Translations under genes and position numbers: made by a program
Part shown: in pieces, positions 30,803-43,900 of the stretch
Layout of the letters: each line of letters starts with the position of its first letter
How positions within the stretch are numbered: the stretch's first letter is position 1
Notes under the pieces: model-generated
The model's database searches: none
What the model saw: only the letters and a program-made list of their open reading frames with translations
Told to the model about the DNA's origin: nothing
Assembly: GCA_026119855.1 (NCBI GenBank)
Contig: JAOWBW010001449.1
Location: 62,001-126,000 of the forward strand
Reading direction: 5' to 3'
DNA from: Campanula takesimana
Lineage: Eukaryota > Streptophyta > Magnoliopsida > Asterales > Campanulaceae
Length of the DNA: 64,000 nt

Positions 30803-33289
30803 ATGTCGAAGGCCTTACTCTCTCGCATCAGACCTCCCCACTCTCTCAAACCCAACATATACCATCCCATCCCCTACACCATCAAGAAACTCGTTTACGA
30901 GGTTTGTGATATCCTCACAACTCACACCCACTCCCCCGATTGGCAGGAAACACTCGAAACTCATTTCTCTTGCGAAGAAATTGTCCCCTCAGATATTGCA
31001 CACCACGTGTTCGACAAAATTCGCGACGTTGAATTGGGCTTGAAGTTCTACGATTGGGTCACCCACCGACCTTATGCTTCTCCCCTTGATGGGTTTGCCT
31101 ATTCTTCTCTTTTGAAGCTCTTGGCCAAGTCTAGAGTCTTCTCCGAGATTGACACTTTGCTAGCTACTATGAAATGCCTAGGAATAAAATTGCCTACCCA
31201 TGAAGCTTTAGACGCGATTATTCTAGCTTATTCGCAGTCTGGATTGATTGATAAAGCTCTTGAGTTGTATTCATTTGTTGTTAGTACGTATAGCTGTGTA
31301 CCTAATGTGTATGCTTGTAATGCTTTGCTCCGTGCGCTTATTAAAGATGACCGTTGCGATACTGCTTGTCGGATTTATGGTGAAATGCTTCGACAAAGTG
31401 ATGGCAGTGGGAATAGCTGTGCGGATAACTATAGCACTTGTATAATGGTGAGAGGGTTGTGCAAGAAAGGGGAGGTTGAGGAAGGCAGGAAGCTGATTGC
31501 TGATAGGTGGGGGCGGGGATGCATACCCAACATTATCTTCTACAATACCCTCATTGATGGATATTGCAAGAAAGGAGATGTTGGGAGGGCCTATGAGCTA
31601 TTCATAGAGTTGGAAACAAAAGGTTTTTTGCCTACAGTGCAGACATATGGGGCTATTATAAATGGGTTTTGCAAGAATGGGGATTTTGGCAAAATTGATA
31701 GACTTCTAGAGGGGATGAAATCTAGGGGTTTGAATGTTAATGCTCAAGTTTATAATAACATTATTGATGCTCGATGTAGGCATGGCTCTAACCTGAAAGC
31801 AGTGGAGACCTTAAGGCAGATGGTTGGAAATGGTTGTGAACCCGATATTGTCACATATAATATTTTGATTTGCAATTCTTGTAGGAATGGGAAGGTGGAG
31901 GAAGCTGAACAGCTTCTGGAGCAGGCGACTAAAAGAGGACTGATGCCCAATAAATTAAGTTATCATCCAGTACTTAATGTATATTCCACACGTGGGGATA
32001 TTGACAAGACCTTGAATTTACTTCTTAAGATGACAGCTAGCGGGGGAAAGCCTGACCTTGTGACCTATGGATCTCTTATCCATGGAAATGTTCTTTCAGG
32101 TGAGGTTGATGTTGCATTAACAGTGCTAAACAAAATTATGGAAAGGGGAATGATGCCTGATGCAGGTATATGTAATGTTCTGCTGAGTGGCCTTTGCAAG
32201 ACAGCAAGGCTTCCTGCTGCGAAGAAGCTTCTTTCTCTGATGCTTGACCAAAACATTCTACCTGACAAATTTATATATGCAACTTTAGTGGATGGATTCA
32301 TCAGAAATGGTGATTTTAAGCAGGCAAAGAAGCTCTTCGAGCAAACTATTGAAAAGGGCATAAGTCCTGACTTGGTGGGTTACAATGCAATGATTAAAGG
32401 CTACTGCAAATTCGGAATGATGAAGGATGCAGTTTCATGCATTAACAAAATGATCAGATCGGAGATAATCCCAGACGAGTTCACCTACTCGACAATGATA
32501 GATGGGTATGTCAAACAGAACATCTTGGATGGAGCATTAGGGATGCTTAGCTGTATGGTGAAACTGAACTGCAGACCAAATGTGGTCACGTATACTTCTC
32601 TAATTAATGGATTCTGTCGAAAGGGGGACTCTGTTGGAGCAGAAAAAGTTTTTGATGAGATGAAATATTGTCATGTTGTGCCTAATGTTGTCACGTACAC
32701 TATACTAATAGGAGGCTTCTGCAAGGAAGGTAAACTAGCCAAAGCAGCCTCCTTTTTTGAGGAAATGCTTATGAGCAAGTGCAATCCCAACGAAGCAACA
32801 TTTCATTATTTGGTGAATGGGTTTTCAACTAATGCATCTTATATGGCCTGCGACGGAGAAAAGGGATTGCATCAGCATAAACAGTCAACATTTTTAGACA
32901 TCTTCCGTAGGATGATATCAGACGGTTGGGTCCCGAGGATTGCTGCGTACAGTTCAATCCTTGTATGTCTTTGCCTGTCTGGAATGGTCAGTACTGCTTT
33001 GAAGTTGAGTGAGACGATGGTGACCAGGGGTTGCCTGTCTGACTCTTTAACTTTTGCTGCCCTTCTGCATGGAGTTTGCTTGGAGGGAAGGTCAAATGAG
33101 TGGAAGAACCTTATCTCTTGCAACTTAAATGAGGCAGAGCTCAATGATGCTTTGAAGTATTCATTGATTCTTGATCTGTACATACCACATGGATTGTCAT
33201 CAGATGCTTCATCAATTTTGCATACGATGGCTGAAGAATACAAATGTAATCTGCAAAATGCAGAATGCCTGAAAGCTTCAATAAGTTGA
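30803..33289 (+). CDS. P-class pentatricopeptide repeat protein
   Basis: One uninterrupted 828-codon frame. The first ATG is at 30803; the frame extends upstream only by a TTG. The family binds organelle RNA sequence-specifically to promote processing, stability or translation. About 17 tandem 35-residue motifs run from about residue 125 to 755, with typical helices such as VTYTSLINGFCRKGD and ISPDLVGYNAMIKGYCKFG. No E or DYW domain is present, so C-to-U editing activity is not expected. The N-terminus is rich in Ser, Arg and Pro, suggesting an organelle presequence, though the target is not certain. From memory it corresponds to Arabidopsis At1g52620 (similar length), and it lies just downstream of SEC11 as there. 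The lack of introns is usual for plant PPR genes. Confidence 0.93.
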   Translation: MSKALLSRIRPPHSLKPNIYHPIPYTIKKLVYEVCDILTTHTHSPDWQETLETHFSCEEIVPSDIAHHVFDKIRDVELGLKFYDWVTHRPYASPLDGFAYSSLLKLLAKSRVFSEIDTLLATMKCLGIKLPTHEALDAIILAYSQSGLIDKALELYSFVVSTYSCVPNVYACNALLRALIKDDRCDTACRIYGEMLRQSDGSGNSCADNYSTCIMVRGLCKKGEVEEGRKLIADRWGRGCIPNIIFYNTLIDGYCKKGDVGRAYELFIELETKGFLPTVQTYGAIINGFCKNGDFGKIDRLLEGMKSRGLNVNAQVYNNIIDARCRHGSNLKAVETLRQMVGNGCEPDIVTYNILICNSCRNGKVEEAEQLLEQATKRGLMPNKLSYHPVLNVYSTRGDIDKTLNLLLKMTASGGKPDLVTYGSLIHGNVLSGEVDVALTVLNKIMERGMMPDAGICNVLLSGLCKTARLPAAKKLLSLMLDQNILPDKFIYATLVDGFIRNGDFKQAKKLFEQTIEKGISPDLVGYNAMIKGYCKFGMMKDAVSCINKMIRSEIIPDEFTYSTMIDGYVKQNILDGALGMLSCMVKLNCRPNVVTYTSLINGFCRKGDSVGAEKVFDEMKYCHVVPNVVTYTILIGGFCKEGKLAKAASFFEEMLMSKCNPNEATFHYLVNGFSTNASYMACDGEKGLHQHKQSTFLDIFRRMISDGWVPRIAAYSSILVCLCLSGMVSTALKLSETMVTRGCLSDSLTFAALLHGVCLEGRSNEWKNLISCNLNEAELNDALKYSLILDLYIPHGLSSDASSILHTMAEEYKCNLQNAECLKASIS

Positions 33290-34229
33290 GAGAAATATGT
33301 ATTCTTTGTTGATAATCGAGAAATGGGATGAAAGACTTCTCATTGACCCATAATTTGACTGGGAACTGCTATGAAATGGAAGAGATACAGTTGAGAAGGT
33401 CAACTTCTGTGTTCCTGGTTTTGAAACTGCTTCTACAAGATGACCGATGCTGGATTTGCTCCATCCCTGCAACCGAAACCTAGTACCATTTTGTGGTTTA
33501 TTGGTCCTAGATCGTCTACCAACCACTGGTGTAAGTTTTCGCTTGTACCAGGTTCTTTTCATTAGATGGCAAAGCTTGGGTTGATTCTTCTGCTATTATA
33601 TAATTTATACCTTCATGCAGGTCATCACTTTCTTCTAAGGTGAAAATGGAGCTGCATGTTTCTACACTAGCCATTTGATATCCCAGGAGAACCTGGGCAA
33701 GTGCTGTCTCGGGTTTTTCGCCTCCCAAAAGTGAGTTTACTATGTTATAGACTTGTAGTCGCTATACAAAAATCTTACAACATAAACTTTAGAACCGGAT
33801 ACTAACCAAAAACTCTGGGCACCATGAGCTTTGGATACCGGAAAAGACCAATTTCAATTGTTTGATCAGGTTTTCGCAGGGTTGGAACGGATGGATAGGT
33901 TGTTCCGGCTCCCATTATTTTGCTCAACCCTCATATCTACCGCATGAAAATATCGCAGATTGTCCCTTCTCATGAAAAATCATTGTAAACTATGTACAGA
34001 CTTCTTTTGGAAAATTTATTCAAGTTTTGAGAGCGATACCAAAAACATAAGTATGTTGCAATTTTTATTTTGTTTCTTATTGTGTTTGTTTGGACATTCA
34101 TTTCTTATCTTAAGAGATTATTAAGAAAGTTGGGTTTTAACATGATTTTTGTAATTATAACTCAGAGCATGATATCTAATTAGGGAGGTATTCGTAATTT
34201 GCCAAATGTTAGAATATTCTTTGCTCAAC

Positions 34230-34260
<31 letters not shown>

Positions 34261-34733
34261 GAATGTTGTCTTAAAATGATGGGATTTTAGTTGGTAAGGA
34301 TTTACTTGTTCTATCACCCAAAATAAGTGTTCCTGTGTTATTTATTCTTATATGGATCTATCAAAAATCATTTAAGCTTTGATAGTTCCTTCTTCTATTA
34401 ATGAGCTCATTGGCATAATTTTTTTACTTGCATAAGTGTATATAAATAAAACATTCACCATGTCATAATAAATATTACTACTTCCTTCTTAAAATAAATG
34501 TCAAAAATAAATTAAAATATTTTTGATTAAGAGAAAATTTGAAAAAAAAATAGACAATCATTTTGAAACAGAGAGTGCATATTTTTGTCAGTTTATAACG
34601 CATTCCAAAGGAAGTTTCATATATTTAAATAAAAAATATTTTAGTACAACTTCAACATAGTACAAACAATATACTAGTACTTCTTTCTTCCTATAATATT
34701 CCTTTTAGAACCGAGAATTAAGAAAAAATGTTA
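33290..34733. other. PPR 3' flank and AT-rich intergenic region
   Basis: The first few hundred bases are probably PPR 3' UTR. Contains a T28 run (about 34232-34260). A segment at 34480-34580 resembles a worn MITE. No gene recognised. Confidence 0.45.
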
Positions 34734-34996
34734 CCCTCTCTATTTTAAAATGAATGTCTAATTTCATTTTAAAGGACACTGAAAAAGTGTGTTTCTTATA
34801 CATTTTAATGGCAAATATGCATAAATATTCTTGATATCTAATTTCTGAAAATTTAATTTTACAATAATAAAATAAATAACAAAAAAATTATTGTAAAAAA
34901 AAGCGTTTAGAGATAAAGTTATTTACAAAAAAAAAAAAAAAAAAAAAAAATTACAACAATTGTTTTTGGATCTAGACATTCATTTACGGATGAGAG
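34734..34996. mobile_element. Stowaway-like MITE (AATGAATGTC subfamily)
   Basis: Left end CCCTCTCTATTTTAAAATGA and right end GACATTCATTTACGGATGAG are inverted copies with TA on both sides. Same subfamily as 54572-54831 and 60752-61009. Contains an A25 run. Confidence 0.75.
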
Positions 34997-35321
34997 TATA
35001 AAAGTAAGTAGTGGGAGTACGAAAATGAAGAAGAAATAAATAAAAAAAAAAAGTGGGATAATGAATAGTGAGCGGATAAGTAAGTGCATTATTACCAAAA
35101 GAAATATTGAGGCAACAAACTGAAACCACTCAATCACCTGCCTGATTCTCTCTCTTTCTCTTCTCTTCTCTTCAAAATGCGGTGAGCTCATTCACCCTAT
35201 TCACTCACTCCTGTATTCATGTCTTCCGATTCGGCTTCTGAAAGTTTCCCTTCCCCCAAATTTGTTACTGCTTCTTACCCTAATTCAACATAGCTCCCAG
35301 GGACGGAACGCAATCAAAGCT

Positions 35322-36545
35322 ATGTATTCCTGCAAACCAAATACTACTAGGTCAGTGTTTAACTTGCGATATTCCATTATTTCCCAACTGGTTAGGGTTA
35401 GGGTTAGGGTTAATAATTTCATTCAGATTGAAAATTTTGGATTACTCATTTCAAGATACTCTTCATATTCCCAATCATTTGCTGTTTCATACCTTGTAAA
35501 CACTTGTGGTTTGTCCCCTCAATCTGCAATCTCTGTTTCCAAGAAAATACAGCTTACAACCCCAGACAAACCAGACGCAGTCCTGACCTTTCTCAAAGAT
35601 CATGGCTTTGACAACTCCCACATTCCCAGACTCGTCCGCCTTTACCCCCAATTAATTTTATGCGACCCCAGTAAAAGTCTCCTCCCAAAGTTGAAATTTT
35701 TCTCCGATACCTTCGGATTATCTGGTGCCCAATTGGCCAATAGTGCTTCTTTGACCCCTCAATGTTTTCAGTACAGTTTGGCTAATCGAATTATTCCGTG
35801 CTGTGATTTTCTCAAGAGTGTTCTTCTTGATGATGCAAAAGTTGTCTCTGCTTTGAAGAATGGCCCCAGTATTTTGAGAAATGATGTGCATGAACATATG
35901 GCTCCTAATGTTGAAATTTTACGACAAATAGGAGCCCCTCATCGTGTTATTTCTTTCGCACTAACTTGTTATCCTAATTTGATGGCTAGAAACCACATTA
36001 GGTTTAGTGATGCAGTCGACAATGTTCTCAAGATGGGATTTGACCCTTCTCAATCATCAATTATGTTTGCACTTCATGCAACTACTTCCATATCAAAATC
36101 AACGTGGGAGCGTAAAGTTAGTGTATATAAGAGCTGGAGTTGGTCTGATGATGACATATCAGTGGCATTTAGGAAGTACCCCATTTGCATGCTTCATTCT
36201 CAGAAAAAAATTTCCAATTTGATGGATTACCTTATAAACAAGATGGGTTTCCTCCCCAGCACAATTTCCAATTATCCAAATGTTCTTAATTTTTCTGTTC
36301 AGAGAACCGTTCCAAGGTGCACAGTTTATAGAATTCTTCAGTTGAAGGGATTGATGAAAAGAAAGCTTGACTTACAAGCTATATTGAAGTTATCCGAAAA
36401 TAATTTCTTGGTCAAGTTTGTGACTCCATTCATAGAACAAGTTCCTCAACTGTTGAATGTCTATCAAGGTAAGATGAGCTACTTAGAACTAGGCTTTGGA
36501 CCTGAAGATATGTCAGTTGCTGAAGGATTTATAACAAAGGAGTGA
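35322..36545 (+). CDS. mTERF-family organelle transcription factor
   Basis: Intronless, 407 aa from the first ATG (35322). The upstream in-frame TTG/CTG codons were not accepted as starts. Plant mTERFs bind organelle nucleic acids and act in transcription termination, initiation or intron splicing. Repeated mTERF helices are visible: VLTFLKDHGFDNSHIPRLVR, YPQLILCDPSKSLLPKL, the N-x-x-I-L-R-Q-I-G segment, FRKYPICMLHSQKKI and YPNVLNFSVQRTVPRC. The first about 50 residues are Arg/Ser-rich without acids, consistent with a mitochondrial or plastid presequence. The codons for an LVRVRVRV stretch are a run of TTAGGG units (35390-35412). The gene belongs to the large clade of intronless mTERFs related to human MTERF; the exact member is uncertain. 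No lesions. Confidence 0.92.
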   Translation: MYSCKPNTTRSVFNLRYSIISQLVRVRVRVNNFIQIENFGLLISRYSSYSQSFAVSYLVNTCGLSPQSAISVSKKIQLTTPDKPDAVLTFLKDHGFDNSHIPRLVRLYPQLILCDPSKSLLPKLKFFSDTFGLSGAQLANSASLTPQCFQYSLANRIIPCCDFLKSVLLDDAKVVSALKNGPSILRNDVHEHMAPNVEILRQIGAPHRVISFALTCYPNLMARNHIRFSDAVDNVLKMGFDPSQSSIMFALHATTSISKSTWERKVSVYKSWSWSDDDISVAFRKYPICMLHSQKKISNLMDYLINKMGFLPSTISNYPNVLNFSVQRTVPRCTVYRILQLKGLMKRKLDLQAILKLSENNFLVKFVTPFIEQVPQLLNVYQGKMSYLELGFGPEDMSVAEGFITKE

Positions 36546-37911
36546 TCATTGGATAACAGATCTGTTGTTTCCAGGTAGCTTCCTTCGATTATCTTCTTTA
36601 GCAAGTGTGATTCTAATGTAAAACATTCAATTTTGGTTTAATTCAATGGATTTCCGTTGATCTTGAAAAATAAATTTTGGGTAGTGTCATTCCGAGCTAT
36701 ATTGCTTTGGTCCTTACTGCTATTTTCCAATATCATCATTACATAATATTGCTTTGGTAGTTTGGTCCTTCTTGCTGCTACTTTCCAATATCATAATTCC
36801 ATAATATGGCTGTTGTATATAACTTTTTGTCTTAATTACTTTCGTGGGCATTCGTCTTTATTTAACTCAAGGGGTTCTCACAAGTAGTTTTGACATGAAT
36901 ATATATCCCTGTGGCATCTCAGACTTAGCAGGATTTTGTTGGAGTTTATCAAGATGGTCTACTATGTAACTAAGCTTCAGGGAAGAAGAATTCATTGACA
37001 AGACACCTTTTTTTTGCCTTACTGTTGTATTTGTCTGTTGTCACTTGTATTTTGCAACTGATATAAGTGACACCATTTTGTTGTTCTGAGTAAGACTCCT
37101 AATTTAGGCAGGTGACTTGAACATCAATGTCTATCGAGGTGAAGTTAGCTTATTTTTACCTGAATATGTCTGGTGTTCAAAGGATTTAGAATGAACTTTC
37201 AATCATTTAATATCCAAATGTTATCCTTTTTCCTCAGCGAGCAATGGATTCACTCTGATTTTCTTCGGAGTAGAAACAAGTCGATGGAACTCTAATTGGT
37301 CTTGAAGATGCGTATGGCAGATTGGTGTCTATCAAAGCTACGTGACAATATCATTCCTTCTGCAATTGTCCACTAGCATAACTTCATAATATCACAGGTG
37401 TGAGAGTGAAGGAATTCCTTAGAAGAACCAGATACAATTCGTTGCAACTGTTAGCAGTTGAAATTCATCAGTGACGACAACGATGGACTAAAGCGACGAA
37501 ATAGCAGTAATGAGTGACCAAAGTGATGCATTCAGATATGCGGCTCAATTTTTATTTTATTTTTTTGGATGAAATGTAATACTACAGTTGAAACTGTGAA
37601 ACAAAGGCTTTACTGTGGGAGTACTTTTTCCCATCATTTTATTGTATTGTTATTCCAAGCCTCCAACTACACCCACCTTGTATTTAACTTCATGGTAAAT
37701 CAACATAACGATCAAGCTTCATAAATCGAAAACTGATTTGTATGCTTCAGCGTGTAATCAATTACAAATTTTATATCTAAACAACAAATGTATAGTCAGA
37801 AATTATACAAAGCAGATCAGTGTGATAAAAACAATCAAAACTTCATCTTAAGTAATGAATGGATACAAAACACCCTTGCCAATACCTAAATTACAACTAC
37901 CCCCTTAGAAA
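36546..37911. other. Intergenic region between convergent mTERF and O-FucT genes
   Basis: Probably the 3' UTRs of both genes. Contains a short tandem duplication at about 36700-36810 (ATTGCTTTGGT..CTTTCCAATATCAT units). No gene seen. Confidence 0.45.
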
Positions 37912-40900
37912 TCATAATTTGAATTCACAAAAGCAGTCGGGCAAAGCAGAACCTCTACCCATAGTAAAATCATCTTTATGAGCCTTCCATAGTGCTTCCA
38001 TCAATTCTTTCCCCTTCAACCCTCGGGAAGTGAAGTCAGCAAAAGCCCTCCTACTCAAAAAAAGAGTTTTATACAACCCCTTGTACGCTCGCATTGCTGC
38101 TACCATCTTATCCATGTTTCCAAAATACGTCGCCATATACGAATCACTGTTGATAGATACATAATAATCCAGTGCAGCTTTCGTGTTTCCATGCATATTT
38201 GTGAAGTCTTCATCACTCAAGAGGGTGGATTTAGTAAATACACGTGTATAAACAGAGGTCAAACCTTCAAGTTCCATCAAACCATCGCCTGCAGCCAAAT
38301 AAATATTTGTATTTGCAGGGATGGAGAGAGATTGAAGGATGAAGGCCGTCTCATTGGGAGTTAGGGGGCATTTTCCACGGTTTCTCCAAACCCGAGCGGC
38401 TTCTCCAGACCAGGGTTTTCGATCACCACGAGCAGCTTCTATAGCTTCCATGGAAGTCTGAGAGAGGTTGGGATACTCGCATTGACTATAAGCTACCATA
38501 TCTGGTTCAAAGCGGAGGTGAAGGGAGAGAAAGGGCTTAGGAATTGCTTGGAGAAGCTCGGAGCCTTTCTTCTCTAGGGTTTTAGTTAGACGAAGTGCAC
38601 TGTAACATGCTTGGCAGAGGGCTGCCTTTGCATATAGGGGATATCTGTAAGGATAAAACACAGAAAGATGTGGATAAGAATTGCACTAATATTTACATAG
38701 GCGTGCCCTAAAATCCCATGAAGAAATCAGTGTCCAATACTCTGTTGTCTAAACAGAACCATCCCTCAAAGAAATGATATTACTCATGTTACCATCTCCC
38801 AGAAAATAAAGAGAGAATAAATACCTGTCCCTCCTTTGGCTCATTGCTGGTGTGATTGAAATGAAGCCATGCTCTAACAGGGAGGGGAGAACATTTTCAA
38901 CATAATCAAATTGACCTTTGCGTTTGCTGCAGTCCACTCGAACAGGTTCTCTTGATGCAATCGCTTCGGGAAGTTCTTTCACAACTTTAACAAACCGGTT
39001 CATTTGCTGAATGAAGTAGTCCACATCAAATACATCTGCAAAGCCACTGATGGTAAACTTGGTATTAGAAAGCAGAAACCAAAGCAGCAATTTTTGTTGT
39101 CTTCTTGTGGTTTTTGCTCCTGTAGGTATGTACTACAAATGTTTTTTGTTTTGTTGCATATAAAAAATAGGCTTAGAGGTCCCTCAGTTTGTTTTTCTAA
39201 AGGTGGGTATTCTGCCCACCACCTTCTTCATTTCGTAACTAGTAGTGTTAAGTTGGGCTTTATTATCTGTCTCCTAGGTTGAGTTAGCATTAGTGGGCTA
39301 GCCTTTGGGATCAAGATGGAAGCATGCCACGCATTTTTCGTCTCTCATATAAAATTTTCTGATATTGATATATCTATGCCATTAGCGCGCGCGCACACAC
39401 ACGCGCACAAAAAAAAAAAAAAAAAAAAAACAGAGACCAAGGCTCCATAAATTCGACTGAGGAGAGATGCTTATCACAATTCATATGTTGAGGAGCAAAG
39501 AACAAAAAGAACCATTCAAATTTGGGATAGTAACAGGAAAACTGCTAAATGAGAACACTAACAGAGAAAAATGCTATTTGAGTTGTTATGGTGATTGTGG
39601 TAACATGCAAACACGAGACAAGTTCAATGGTAGGATGTTAATGTAAGATCATGGCTTGCAACACAAGTCATTTAGTGAATTCCATACATAAAATCATAAG
39701 TATAATGTTAATATAAAGTGTAGTCAATAATAAAATGTGTAGAATTCCTGAAATGTAATTTATCAATTTATGATGGGCAAAATGGTAAATTAACATTGCT
39801 AAAGCTTGAAAGGGTGTGGTCCCTAAATGAAGTGTCACCATGTTTACTATTTAAAGGCCTCTCCATCAAGCCTAAAACATACTTCATTCTTACTTTCTCT
39901 CATCTAAATTACTTCATAATGTTGGAAGACTTTTGAGAGATTAAGAGACACTTATCATTTAGAATAACACTTCTCCCTACTTGTTCTTTTCATTTCTCCC
40001 TACAACATTCATAATGGATTCAACAGGTATTATATCGCTTCCGCCTTCATCTTCTTCCTCAATCTTATTCTGAATATGAGTATGGCATTCAGGGATCATA
40101 AATTGTTCCAACAATTGGTATCAGAGCCCGCTCATATTTTGGTTTAAGTTTGAGTTCTTTTCGGGAAAGCTTTTATGCTTTATTCGATTCATTTTTTCTG
40201 TTGAATCATCAAGTTTTGAAGTTGATTAGGACTCTAATTCATTCATAGAGTACTGATAATCATCATCTGAATTTAAGAAAATGGTTTGAAAAGTTTTGTT
40301 GAATGAACACAATGGTTCAAGTGTGACTATCCCTTCATAACATGGTTTTATGTCTAGTGCATACCATGTGGATCTACATACTTGATTCCATTGTTTTAAA
40401 GCAAGATTATTCCTAAATAACATGGTTTTATGTTGTAAAGAACATATCATGTGGATCTACTTGTTGTTCATCATTTTTTGGACAAAATTTGGAAAAGTGC
40501 AGCAAAGCATGCATGAAACGGTGGCTTTAGCCCGGTCGGGTCTTATGTTCCCGGTCGGGTCTTATGTTCTGCCCGGTCGGGTATTATAAGTTGCCCGGTC
40601 GCGCATGTACACTATTCACAGGTTTTTGCTTTTTCAAAGATGTTGCACAATTTTGTTCCTCTTTTGAACAAAACATACATTTTTTCAAACCTTAAAGCCT
40701 TGATTAATTATATGCTTAAATAATTTTATTCATTGTTTAAATAATATTATCGCCTAAGTGATTAACGTTATTTAAATCCAAAATTATTTAAGTGTTGAAT
40801 GTTTAAATTAATATGTGAATGACTTGAATTTTCCAAAGAAGATCTTGACATTGACTAAACTTAAGCATTCATGTGATGACAAATAAAATGAACATTAAGT

Positions 40901-43900
40901 TGTTTTATTAAATGCTTAAGACTACCCAAAGGAAGATTATGCATTTAATCAAATGTTGTTCAAATTACTTGTCATCTAAGGCAATTATTTATGAGTCAAT
41001 TCGCAATTCAAAGATTAGTTTTGATGTCATGTTAATTACCTTATTGATGGATTTCATTGATATAATTAATCATTTATTTGTTATGTAGTTTCTTATTTAT
41101 ATTTTGTTTTTTCATTCTTTTGTTCTCAAAAACCCAACAGATTTACTTATTGTTTCATCTATTATTACTGCTATGAGTACCGTACCGATGCTAAATGGGA
41201 CTAATTTTAAAAACTTGGAAAACAAATAATTATGATCTTGGGCTATATGGACCTAGAACTCGCATTAAGGGATCTGTTTCTCTTCTTATTGCTTAAGTGC
41301 TGAGAAGTGAAAATAATCCAGCCGCGTGAGCCTAATGATAATAAAGAATGTTGTCCCGAATACCTTTTGGACAGTGTCTCCGAGGATGTTGATGCTGAAA
41401 CGTTCCTTGATACCCTTGAGGAAGCTTGTTTCCATAAGGTATAAGGGTAGCGGGAATTTAAGGGAGTTCATTTAGAAATAGTTCACCTATCAACAAAACT
41501 AAAAGCACTTAAGTCCGGGATATCGAAAGATATTCTTATGCATTTAGTTTTGATCTTTCTTCCTTCTCAGTTTGGTCACTTTGAGGTGACCTATAATTGT
41601 CAAAAGATAAGTGAATTATTAATGAATTACTTTCACTTATGACACAAGAGGAAGATAGGTTAAAGCGATTTAGAACTAAATGTGCTCATTTAGCATCTAC
41701 CTTTTCTCATGGGACAAGAGAAGAGGGAAAGAAACTGTGGTTGCAAGTAATGAGAAGTCTAAGGGATCATCTAATGATCATAAAGAAATGCTTCTTTTGC
41801 AAGGACCTCCTAACATGAAGTTCGATTACCCTAAGTATCACGCTTGGCGTGAAAGGTATATCATTTGGTCTAGTTTGTAATGTATTGAGGCTAATTTGGT
41901 TTCAATTCCTACATATACATGGTGATTGAATTTTGGTGAAACCAATCACATAAGGATGTTTAAGTAGGATTGCCTAAATTACCGAAAACCTAGTAAAGAT
42001 GAAGAAATTCATCTATATGGAAACTAGGAATCCGGTTGAAGTTATAGGCATAAGGATCCTTTAAGTTATTGTTAAAGTACTAAGTATTATTTATATTAAT
42101 AATACATTCATTTGTACCATCATTTGAACGGAATTATGATATCTATCACAATATTAGACAAGGAAGGTTACTCTTGTTCTTTTGATAATAATATATGTGA
42201 TCTTTATTTTAAATTCCAAGGTTATTGGTACTAGTACTTTTTCAAGTAATCTTTATTTACTTGACATTATTCAAACAATAATTGAGTCCCATAATAATGG
42301 AACCAAAAGTAAAAGCGAAAGTTATCAAGTAAAATTTTATTCATTATGACATAGGCGTTTTGGTCATATCTCCGAGAGGAGAATTGATAAGCTTGTGTCT
42401 AAAGGAATCTTGACCATACTTGATATTCCGGAAGAGACTTTTGCATTAATGCCTTAAAGGGAATTTACAAACATTAAAAGAAAAGTATCCTCGAGAGCAT
42501 CAAGCGTCTTAGAACTAATTCATTCAGATATTTGTGGACCATTCATTAATCCTTCATGGAAAGGTCAACAATACGTTATTACGTTCATAGACGACCACTC
42601 TTAATATGAATACATTTATTTACTTCATGAAAAAGTCTCAAGTTTTGGACATTTTCAAGTCTTATAAGGTCAAAGTTAGAAATCAACTTTGAAAAACTAT
42701 TAAGAACGTTAAGTCCAATCATGGTGGTGTATACTATGGTTGGAATGACGGTTCAAAGGAACAATGTTCGGGTCCTTTTGCTCGCTATTTTGAGGAGTGT
42801 GGGATTGTCTCTCTCCACATTAAGCCGAGTACGCCTAGCATAAATAAGTGTAACAGAGACATAATAGAATCCTTAAGGATATGGTAATAAGTATGTTCCT
42901 TGTACTTCTTTTACCTCACTCATTATGGGCGATACATTAAATACCGCAGCCTATATTCTCAATAAAGCTCCCTCTAAAGCTACTATCAAAAACCTTTTAT
43001 GATTTTGGGACGAATAAGAACACGTCCTTAAATCATCTTCATATGTGGGGTTGTCCAGCAGAAGCTAGGCCTTATAAGCCTAATAAGGGCAAGTTGGACA
43101 TAAGACTGTTAGTAGTTATTTGTAGGGTATGCCGAGAGATCTATGGGGCTATAAATTTTACAACCCGAAAAAATAGAACATTTTAAAACGAGAAATGCTA
43201 GGTTCTTTGAGGATGTTGAATTTAGTGGGAGATTAGGAGTAATATTTTGAATTTGAAAAGGAAGAGGCATCCTTTTTATACCTCTTCCCTTAGTTACAAT
43301 TAGAAATCAAGTACTTGTACCTAAAATTCAAGAGGAACATACAATTCAAAATAATGATTCCCCATAAATATTGAACAACATGGAAATGTTGGTCATAAAA
43401 GGAAATTCAACAATCTCAAAATAAAGAAGAACCGGTGCCCTTAATGAGATCCAATAGAGTAAGAAGAAGTGTTATTCCGGATAATTATAAAGTGTATCTT
43501 GCCTAGAATGAAGGACGCTTAGGTTTAGTGGGAGATGAGCTTCTCACCTCCCATCAAACCATTAATAGTCCTAATTCTCATAAAGTGAATTAATGTCATA
43601 AATGAAGAGTTAAAATCTATAAAGATAACAACGTTTGGGATCTTGTCTTATTACCTAAAGATGTGAAACCTATTGGGATTAAATTAGTCTTTAAGACCAA
43701 AAGGATTCACAAGGTAATATGGAAAGATATTAAGCCCGTCTAAGTTGCTAAAGATTTTACTCAAAAGGAAGACATTGATTATAAAGAAAACACCTTTTCC
43801 GGTATCTTCTAAAAAATCTTTTAGGATCATTATGGCACATATGACGTATTATGATCTTAAGTTTCATCAAATGGATATAAAGACGAGTTTTCTCAATGGA

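Noticed and set aside
31248..33243. Several 60-120-codon frames on both strands
   Set aside because: Shadows of the 30803-33289 PPR gene.
35262..35321. Twenty-residue N-terminal extension of the mTERF protein
   Set aside because: It begins with TTG; the first ATG at 35322 starts a suitable targeting peptide.
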